From a virus, in IMG/VR virus record IMGVR_UViG_3300027859_000090, positions 1-21,628 of that record: a stretch of DNA of 21,628 nt. One strand, given 5' to 3'. Under the pieces are notes generated by a model, which ran no database searches, was not told where the DNA came from, and saw nothing but the letters and a program-made list of their open reading frames with translations. The translations under genes and the position numbers were made by a program. Below are positions 14,005 through 18,696 of this stretch, in pieces (the first letter of the stretch is position 1; each line of letters begins with the position of its first letter).

Positions 14005-14383
14005 AATATTCTTTACACTCCTTTAATACTTGAGTAACGTATTTTTTATCATTTAGTTTACGGTTAAGGCCTGATGGATGTGGTAACTTAAAGTGATCCA
14101 CATTAATCTTTGCTAGTGCTTCAGATGCAACATTACCTAAAGCAATAACTTTTTCGTAACCTTTACTAATAGTATATAGCCTGTCATAATCTATATCTTT
14201 TTTAGTAAAGGTACCTGGGTGAGGATAGGTGTTAGAAAATGAAAAAAAATTAACACCTATCCAATCCATCCACTCATACATTTTACCAATAGTGCTTCCA
14301 CTACGAATACCTTCATCTTTTTTTCGAAAGTCTTGACCCGGTCCGGGGTTTTGTGCAATAACTAATACTTTATCCAATCCCAT
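13985..14383 (-). CDS. Uracil-DNA glycosylase superfamily protein, 132 aa
   Basis: VIAQNPGPGQDFRKKDEG (residues 8-25) matches the water-activating GExPG-like loop of family 4/5-type uracil-DNA glycosylases in a changed form (AQNPGPG). VIALGNVASEAL is the central strand and helix, and LPHPSGLNR at 100-108 is the C-terminal HPS loop. The four cysteines of the iron-sulfur forms are absent and the protein is short (132 versus about 190-220 aa). It could remove uracil produced by cytosine deamination, or have a changed base specificity suited to modified DNA. It overlaps the dCMP deaminase gene by 22 bases and the glycosyltransferase gene by 20 bases. Fold assignment is fairly sure; activity is not. 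Confidence 0.75.
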   Translation of the reverse strand: MGLDKVLVIAQNPGPGQDFRKKDEGIRSGSTIGKMYEWMDWIGVNFFSFSNTYPHPGTFTKKDIDYDRLYTISKGYEKVIALGNVASEALAKINVDHFKLPHPSGLNRKLNDKKYVTQVLKECKEYYENSTR

Positions 14384-14820
14384 ACTACACCTGCTTCTTT
14401 AAACATTGATATTGAACTTGATATTGACTCTTGCCAGTTTTCTGGTATCTCTTGTTCTGGCGTTACAACTCTGCTTATGCCAGCTTGGATTAAACCTTTT
14501 GCACAATCATGGCATATTGGTAAGCCTATTACGTAGATTGTAGAGCCTTTTAATGATACACCATTTTCAGCTGCATTATAAATCGCATTCATTTCTGCAT
14601 GAACTATACGTTTATACTTTATGGCTTTATTTAAATAATATAATTCATGATCGTCTACACCTCTAGGAAAACCATTATAACCTTGAGCTATCACTGTACG
14701 ATTTCTAACAGCAACTGAGCCAACCTGTGTTGAGGGGTCTTTTGACCACGAGGCTACAAGCTTTGCCATTTCTAAAAATCTTTTATCCCATTTATTTGAC
14801 AAGATCAAAGTGCCTTTCAT
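14362..14820 (-). CDS. cd: dCMP deaminase
   Basis: A zinc-dependent deaminase converting dCMP to dUMP. HAEMNAI (H74, E76) and PICHDCAKGL (C103, C106) supply the zinc ligands and catalytic glutamate. KWDKRFLEMAKLVASWSKDPSTQVG at the start is typical of bacterial and phage dCMP deaminases. The length is about 152 aa (T4 has 193). The start is unclear: the ATG at 14820 has no good ribosome site, while AAAGG precedes in-frame TTG codons at 14808 and 14802, either of which may be the real start. It overlaps the hydroxymethylase gene. It competes with hydroxymethylase for dCMP and feeds dUMP to ThyX (5019-5696). Confidence 0.92.
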   Translation of the reverse strand: MKGTLILSNKWDKRFLEMAKLVASWSKDPSTQVGSVAVRNRTVIAQGYNGFPRGVDDHELYYLNKAIKYKRIVHAEMNAIYNAAENGVSLKGSTIYVIGLPICHDCAKGLIQAGISRVVTPEQEIPENWQESISSSISMFKEAGVVWDWIKY

Positions 14821-15469
14821 AAACATGCAAGTTTTGTACTTGCCACATGATATCACCAAGAGTTATTTCATTATCGTCTTCACTCTTACACTCGTTATAA
14901 TCTTTAACTAAGTCTTCTAGAACATAAAGCTGCCAAGCATAGTCATTTTTATATCCGAACACGACATCGTTAGAGCGCATTTGTACGACACAGTGTAGTT
15001 TATCATCACGTATGTAATAAGTAACGGCATTAGTACATATGAAATCGCTTTTACCATTTTCATTATATTCCTCCCATATACTTGGACGGTTGTAAATCAT
15101 TGAGGCTCTACGGCCATCAGGATTTACTAAGAGCTCATCAAGAACTCTACCGTATTGATGGTAATACTTATCAGAATAGATAATTTGACCATAATTAGAA
15201 TTAATTTCACCATAGTCATTTGCTGCATACTGCCAAGCTTCAGGTACTTTGCCACCGATAGCATTTACGTTAGTGATTTGACTCTTATACCATTGCAATT
15301 CTTTATCAATATAAGTTTGACTAGGTGTACCAAATATTGCAGGTTCATCAGCAATAAATGAAGCACCAATCCATTCAATAGTTTTTTGTCCGGTCTTATC
15401 GATAGTAAATACTTCATTAAGAAGTTTGGATTTAAATAAACCTCTTACGTCTTCAATCTTATTAATCAT
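14792..15469 (-). CDS. 42: dCMP hydroxymethylase (T4 gp42)
   Basis: This enzyme makes 5-hydroxymethyl-dCMP from dCMP and methylene-tetrahydrofolate, so it implies hydroxymethylcytosine in the phage DNA. It follows T4 gp42 almost end to end: DKTGQKTIEWIGASFIADEPAIFG, GEINSNYG, RRASMIYNRPS, catalytic C145 in DFICTNAV, RSNDVVFGYKNDYAWQ at 165-180 and LHVYERHF. The residue after N175 is D176, as D179 in T4 gp42; the asparagine of thymidylate synthase is what selects dUMP, so dCMP specificity is supported. At 225 aa it is shorter than T4 (246), missing only the C-terminal tail. ATG at 15469 follows GGAAGG, and the gene overlaps the DUF1599-like gene by 8 bases. Confidence 0.95.
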   Translation of the reverse strand: MINKIEDVRGLFKSKLLNEVFTIDKTGQKTIEWIGASFIADEPAIFGTPSQTYIDKELQWYKSQITNVNAIGGKVPEAWQYAANDYGEINSNYGQIIYSDKYYHQYGRVLDELLVNPDGRRASMIYNRPSIWEEYNENGKSDFICTNAVTYYIRDDKLHCVVQMRSNDVVFGYKNDYAWQLYVLEDLVKDYNECKSEDDNEITLGDIMWQVQNLHVYERHFDLVK

Positions 15470-15770
15470 CTTGACCTTCCATCTTTCCACGCATATATGA
15501 TACTGCAAAAGAGCAATAGTTAATCATATCTTTGTAAGTATCTTCGAGTGATTCAAACTTTGGATCACCTTCAGCTTCAAGTAAAGACTGTGCACGTAAT
15601 AGTTTTTGATGTATCATATCATGAATAGTATCAACACCTCTACGATAGTGCATAGCCTGCTTTATATTTGAGTTAGGATTTTGATAGTCTTGTGACTTTT
15701 TTAGTTGTAACTCAATACATTCATTAAGAACGTTTACTGACTCTTTAGACTCTGACAATTTCATCTCCAT
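15462..15770 (-). CDS. DUF1599-like protein (nucleotide modification associated domain 1)
   Basis: About 102 residues: LNECIELQLKKSQDYQNPNS, DTIHDMIHQKLLRAQSLLE and ESLEDTYKDMINYCSFAVSYMRG. The spaced KKxxDY, D...K..R and ES..D...DxxNY elements fit DUF1599, a helical domain that comparative genomics has linked to modified-base nucleotide metabolism. It directly precedes and overlaps dCMP hydroxymethylase, which supports such a link. Its reaction is unknown to me. The ATG at 15770 is a best guess: AGG lies 10 bases before it, and a second ATG follows at 15764. The start overlaps the end of the 71-aa gene. Confidence 0.75.
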   Translation of the reverse strand: MEMKLSESKESVNVLNECIELQLKKSQDYQNPNSNIKQAMHYRRGVDTIHDMIHQKLLRAQSLLEAEGDPKFESLEDTYKDMINYCSFAVSYMRGKMEGQDD

Positions 15771-15960
15771 ACACAAAGTGCCTGTTGTCAAGATCAATGA
15801 TGCAGTGATCAATTAACTTTTCATGCATCTTATCAACATCAATTCCACACTTGGAACTATGTCTTGGTTCAGGCATAATCTCAATCTTCTTGATTTTATT
15901 AAAGCCATACTTTGTTTCAACCGTATCACCTACATAAAATATATTATCAAACTTAACCAT
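15745..15960 (-). CDS. Hypothetical protein, 71 aa
   Basis: A small mixed protein, MVKFDNIFYVGDTVETKYGFNK..., with two segments: a strand-rich N-terminal half and a charged C-terminal half (KMHEKLIDHCIIDLDNRHFVYGDEIVRV) whose VGDTV and DNRHFVYGDEIV look like a small barrel. No family recognised. Coupled to the upstream gene by TAATG. Its 3' end carries the start of the DUF1599-like gene. Confidence 0.65.
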   Translation of the reverse strand: MVKFDNIFYVGDTVETKYGFNKIKKIEIMPEPRHSSKCGIDVDKMHEKLIDHCIIDLDNRHFVYGDEIVRV

Positions 15961-16136
15961 TATATCCCCTTTGTTTCAATTTTAAGTATTTCATTTGGAT
16001 TTAAAGCTAGACACTTAAAGGTATCAAATGCATTATCAGTTGAGTTTTTTTCACTGTAACCACGCTCTACTACTGAAAGTGTAACTGATTTAGTAATATT
16101 ATCTTGAGTGTATATACATGTTTGATATTCGTGCAT
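15960..16136 (-). CDS. Hypothetical protein, 58 aa
   Basis: A short frame MHEYQTCIYTQDNITKSVTLSVVERGY... with TAATG overlaps at both ends (start 16136, stop 15960-15962). The double coupling in an operon of tightly packed genes is strong support for a gene at this length. It has two cysteines and alternating hydrophobic residues (TLSVVERGYS) and no membrane segment. No family recognised. Confidence 0.65.
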   Translation of the reverse strand: MHEYQTCIYTQDNITKSVTLSVVERGYSEKNSTDNAFDTFKCLALNPNEILKIETKGI

Positions 16137-16513
16137 TATTGAACTCCCTGTTCTTTAGCCGCAGCTAACATAATTGGCGTAAAGATTCTTTCGATTTGAT
16201 CTTCCCACATATCCCAGCTATCATTATTAAAATATTTGAAAGAATTCATTGTAGGAATATTCCACTTATCAATATAGTAACTTTCGTTTTCAGCAAAGAT
16301 GCTTACAAACAATCCTCTTTTATTACAAAGACCATTGTTAAAGAAATCATAAGCAGCATTTTGTGCTCTTCTAAACTTTTCAAGATTCTTGTTTGAAGAC
16401 ATTGGCTTTTCACATCTACCAGAAGCTGGTATAAGCTCATTTAACTTATCTCTTAAACTTTCAAAACCTGAGTTAACACCCCAGTTATTTGTAAATAATT
16501 CTAATTGTTTCAT
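16136..16513 (-). CDS. Hypothetical protein, 125 aa, first gene of the modification operon
   Basis: MKQLELFTNNWGVNSGFESLRDKLNELIP begins a soluble protein of 125 aa with FRRAQNAAYDFFNNGLCNKRGLF and many aromatic residues near SFKYFNNDSWDMWEDQIERIF. The ATG at 16513 has GGAG 9 bases upstream; an ATG at 16537 would sit only about 5 bases from the predicted transcript start. No family recognised. It is the first gene after promoter P1 and leads the operon that contains gene 42 and the glycosyltransferase, coupled to the next gene by TAATG. Confidence 0.65.
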   Translation of the reverse strand: MKQLELFTNNWGVNSGFESLRDKLNELIPASGRCEKPMSSNKNLEKFRRAQNAAYDFFNNGLCNKRGLFVSIFAENESYYIDKWNIPTMNSFKYFNNDSWDMWEDQIERIFTPIMLAAAKEQGVQ

Positions 16514-16548
16514 TTTTTTATTCTCCGCTTTTTTCATTTTATAGATCT

Positions 16549-16577
16549 ATTATACACTATTTCTCGTCATTTGTAAA
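16549..16577 (-). promoter_or_regulatory. Sigma70-type early promoter (P1)
   Basis: Minus-strand TTTACA (16572-16577), 17 bases, then TATAAT (16549-16554). A GTGAAAAAAACTG A-tract precedes the -35 box, and AGATCTATAAAATGAAAAA follows the -10 box, identical to P2. It would drive the operon beginning at 16513. Confidence 0.87.
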
Positions 16578-16607
16578 CAGTTTTTTTCACTTTTTTTCAT
16601 TTTTGTT

Positions 16608-16621
16608 ATTAACATGTTAAT
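16608..16621. repeat. Palindrome ATTAACATGTTAAT at a gene end
   Basis: A perfect 14-base palindrome that includes the TAA stop of the 48-aa gene and lies 30 bases upstream of the -35 box of P1. Near-identical elements stand at 16857-16868 and 21433-21444, also at stop codons and also upstream of promoters. On the minus strand it is followed by A-rich, not T-rich, sequence, so it is not a classical terminator. It could be a protein-binding site or a shuffling seam. Confidence 0.55.
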
Positions 16622-16763
16622 CAAATTGATTTTCAAGAAATTCAAATTTGATTTGGTTATTATGAAGTGGTTGAAGTCTTTTTAATTCTTTATGAAAATT
16701 AGATAAAGATTCGAACCAGTACTCAATTGTGTTATCTGGGTATGTGATTTTAACTGTAACCAT
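16617..16763 (-). CDS. 48-aa protein in a one-gene promoter cassette
   Basis: ATG at 16763 with AGGAG 7 bases upstream, ending with TAA at 16617-16619: MVTVKITYPDNTIEYWFESL... with a helical second half (SNFHKELKRLQPLHN). No family recognised. It is transcribed alone from promoter P3 and ends directly before P1. Promoter, palindrome and flanks on both sides are near copies. A single-gene cassette of this type in T4-like phages is often a recent, exchangeable insert with an anti-host or anti-defence role; that is inference. Confidence 0.65.
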   Translation of the reverse strand: MVTVKITYPDNTIEYWFESLSNFHKELKRLQPLHNNQIKFEFLENQFD

Positions 16764-16796
16764 GATTTAACTCCTAATTAATTATTTAATGTATAC

Positions 16797-16825
16797 ATTA
16801 TACCATAGTTTTTCGGCTTTGTAAA
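16797..16825 (-). promoter_or_regulatory. Sigma70-type early promoter (P3)
   Basis: Minus-strand TTTACA (16820-16825), 17 bases, TATAAT (16797-16802). AATGTATACATT, a 12-base perfect palindrome, spans the start point. An A-tract lies upstream of the -35 box, and 31 bases further upstream is TTAACATGTTAA. It would drive the 48-aa gene and possibly read on. Confidence 0.85.
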
Positions 16826-16856
16826 CAGTTTTTTTCATTTTATTTGATTTTTGTTG

Positions 16857-16868
16857 TTAACATGTTAA
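16857..16868. repeat. Palindrome TTAACATGTTAA at a gene end
   Basis: A perfect 12-base palindrome that contains the stop codon of the 179-aa gene (16865-16867). It lies 31 bases from the -35 box of P3, against 30 bases for the copy at 16608-16621. Confidence 0.55.
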
Positions 16869-17404
16869 ATTATTTTAAAGTAATTTTTATTTTTTTTATT
16901 ATAAATTAAAGATTCCATTACATCTTTTGCTTTTAACACTTTTAAAAAATCGAATGAAATCCTGTCACCTACTACATAATTTCTTTCTAGCATTGGCCTT
17001 GATGTATAAAAGACAAAATAATCTAAAAAGCCAATACTTATAGACTCATCTAATTGATCTTTCATAGATTTACCCCATTTATTCTTTTCAGTTTGAACAT
17101 TAAAAAAGAAATTACCGGTACCTTTTTGTTCTTTTAAATGTTTAAAATCTAGTTTGTTATTAATATAAGATCCATCATATCTCCATGCTTTGGATTCATT
17201 TTCATATTTAATTGGTGGTTCTATTGATTTACTTTGTATTAAAGTGTGTTCTAGTAATAAGTGATCTGAATTTTTAAAATTATTCCAAGAACTATAGTTT
17301 CCATATTTTGTTTGATTATTGCGATAATCGATAAAATCTTGATTAACTTCAACTGTTAAATCATCAATCATATCAGATATTTTTATAGACATACTCGAGA
17401 GCAC
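16865..17404 (-). CDS. Hypothetical protein, 179 aa, possible nuclease fold
   Basis: The start is best placed at GTG 17404, since AGGAGG (17411-17416) lies exactly 6 bases before it; the ATG at 17392 is 18 bases away. The mostly charged, Asn/Lys-rich protein contains WRYDGSYINNKLDFKHLKE, where D, then DFK, could be the D...(D/E)xK core of a restriction-endonuclease-like fold. Further on come KWGKSMKDQLDESISIGFLDYFVFYTSRP and a lysine-rich tail. Apart from this pattern no family is recognised. It overlaps the primase-like gene by 32 bases, closes the polymerase operon, and has a higher A+T content than its neighbours, perhaps a sign of later acquisition. Confidence 0.6.
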   Translation of the reverse strand: MLSSMSIKISDMIDDLTVEVNQDFIDYRNNQTKYGNYSSWNNFKNSDHLLLEHTLIQSKSIEPPIKYENESKAWRYDGSYINNKLDFKHLKEQKGTGNFFFNVQTEKNKWGKSMKDQLDESISIGFLDYFVFYTSRPMLERNYVVGDRISFDFLKVLKAKDVMESLIYNKKNKNYFKII

Positions 17405-18299
17405 GGTTAGCCTCCTTTTCCATTGGACGGTTCTTATACCAATTACCAGTTTCTGTGTCAAGTTCACGACATAACACAGTAATTTCGTCAGGCGTAATTG
17501 GATATTTGTTTTTTACGGCATTGCCTGCAGTTGCCACCATAATCTGATACATCTTATGATACCAACCAGTTTTGGTAATCATTCGATATTCTTTTTCAAG
17601 TTGTTTAGGAAAGAAAGGACAGTTAGCATAAGATGACCAATTTACATTAGTATTATCAAGTTTTGCTTTTCTGTGTTCGAGTATTTCTTTTTGCATATCT
17701 TCGGGTAAGCTATCAAAAAAGTTATTACTAGATTTCTCACGATATGGGTATTTGTTCATTAAGACATCAGGATCAATATAATGCCCAGCACCACTAAAAA
17801 TAAAATTATACGCATCACTATATGCTGCTGGTATATAATACATCCTAGAAAGGTCTTTGGTTTGCTTATCTCCCATATCTCCGAGCTCTGTTTGGAGAGA
17901 AAACCAAAAGTGTCGAATTTTTTCAGCCGCGACTGTTTTGGTAAGCGGGAAGACAAGACGAAATTTAGGTAAAGAATGTGTACTACTAGCAGTGCTATAG
18001 CACACAAACCTAATACCATTAAACTTATTATTAATGGCGTCATAAAAGTCTCCTTCATATTTAAAATCATCAACATCAACTGCACACCAACCAGCCCACA
18101 TTGTGACATTATCATTAGCACGCGTGGTATCAGGTTTGTACTGAGCTGGCGACATGAGTGGCGCGTCTTTCTTTGATTTTATAGTACGCTTTGATAATCC
18201 ATACAATGCGTGTTCAAAACTATTAAAATCAGTAAACGTTAATTTTTGCTTAGTCTTATTATCAAATATACTATTAAAAAGAGTCAGTGATATTTCCAT
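17373..18299 (-). CDS. AEP-superfamily primase-like protein
   Basis: Three archaeo-eukaryotic primase elements occur in order: AVDVDDF (D75, D77; metal-binding DxD), YSTASSTHSLPKFRLVFPL at 101-119 (sxH motif with R114), and DLSRMYYIPA at 149-158 (the D-x-SR...P strand of plasmid and phage AEP primases). The C-terminal third (MVATAGNAVKNKYP...NRPMEKEANRALEYVYKN) looks like a PriCT-type helical domain. T4 uses a DnaG-type primase (gp61), so an AEP next to gene 43 is unusual. Whether it makes primers or is a repurposed relative is not shown. ATG at 18299 has AAGGG 5 bases upstream, and the gene overlaps the pyrophosphatase gene by 26 bases. Confidence 0.72.
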   Translation of the reverse strand: MEISLTLFNSIFDNKTKQKLTFTDFNSFEHALYGLSKRTIKSKKDAPLMSPAQYKPDTTRANDNVTMWAGWCAVDVDDFKYEGDFYDAINNKFNGIRFVCYSTASSTHSLPKFRLVFPLTKTVAAEKIRHFWFSLQTELGDMGDKQTKDLSRMYYIPAAYSDAYNFIFSGAGHYIDPDVLMNKYPYREKSSNNFFDSLPEDMQKEILEHRKAKLDNTNVNWSSYANCPFFPKQLEKEYRMITKTGWYHKMYQIMVATAGNAVKNKYPITPDEITVLCRELDTETGNWYKNRPMEKEANRALEYVYKNI

Positions 18300-18696
18300 G
18301 ATTACCCTTATGATCTGGACCTTCCCAACCTTCTGGCTTTACCAAGTCTGGCAATCCAAGTGGATTAGGACGTCCTTCTTTTATTCCAACTTCTTTTGAC
18401 ATGTTGGCTCTATATACTTCATCCCATGCTTTATTAGCATCAACGCCAAATACTTCAAGCGTACCGATTGCAAAAACACATAAGTCAATAATACCATCAA
18501 CCATTTCTTCTGCATCTTTTTTCTCAAAAGCATTCTTTGTTTCATCAAGTTCTTCTTGCATCATACCAATTCTAAATTGCATGAACTTATTAATTTTTCT
18601 CCAATCTACATCAGACTGCAGCTCAGCCTGCATCCATTTGTTGACTCCATATTTTTTATGCATATCTTGCATGTCTTTAAACCAGTTTGTACTCAT
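18274..18696 (-). CDS. All-alpha NTP pyrophosphatase (MazG-like)
   Basis: The active-site pattern EExxE...ExxD is clear: MMQEELDETKNAF (E48, E49, E52), then AEEMVDGIID (E64, D67, D71). The family hydrolyses NTP or dNTP to NMP and pyrophosphate. GRPNPLGLPDLVKPEGW near the end is a tail seen in phage members of the group. In T4, gp56 of the same superfamily destroys dCTP and dUTP so that only hydroxymethyl-dCTP enters DNA; with gene 42 present this protein is a candidate for that job, though the sequence does not fix the base. It overlaps the polymerase stop (ATGA) and the primase-like gene. Confidence 0.82.
   Translation of the reverse strand: MSTNWFKDMQDMHKKYGVNKWMQAELQSDVDWRKINKFMQFRIGMMQEELDETKNAFEKKDAEEMVDGIIDLCVFAIGTLEVFGVDANKAWDEVYRANMSKEVGIKEGRPNPLGLPDLVKPEGWEGPDHKGNHGNITDSF

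Noticed and set aside
14792-15469. Annotation as thymidylate synthase ThyA
   Set aside because: The ND pair at 175-176 and the whole-length match to T4 gp42 favour dCMP hydroxymethylase, and a separate ThyX is present.
16514-16537. Upstream ATG giving an N-terminal MKKAENKK extension, possibly leaderless
   Set aside because: The ATG is only a few bases from the predicted transcript start, the same ATGAAAAAAGCGGAG text occurs out of frame in the P2 leader, and the ATG at 16513 has a ribosome site.
16608-16621. Palindrome read as a rho-independent terminator
   Set aside because: The stem is A+T-rich and short, and the minus strand continues with A-tracts rather than a T-run; no convincing terminator was found anywhere in the window.
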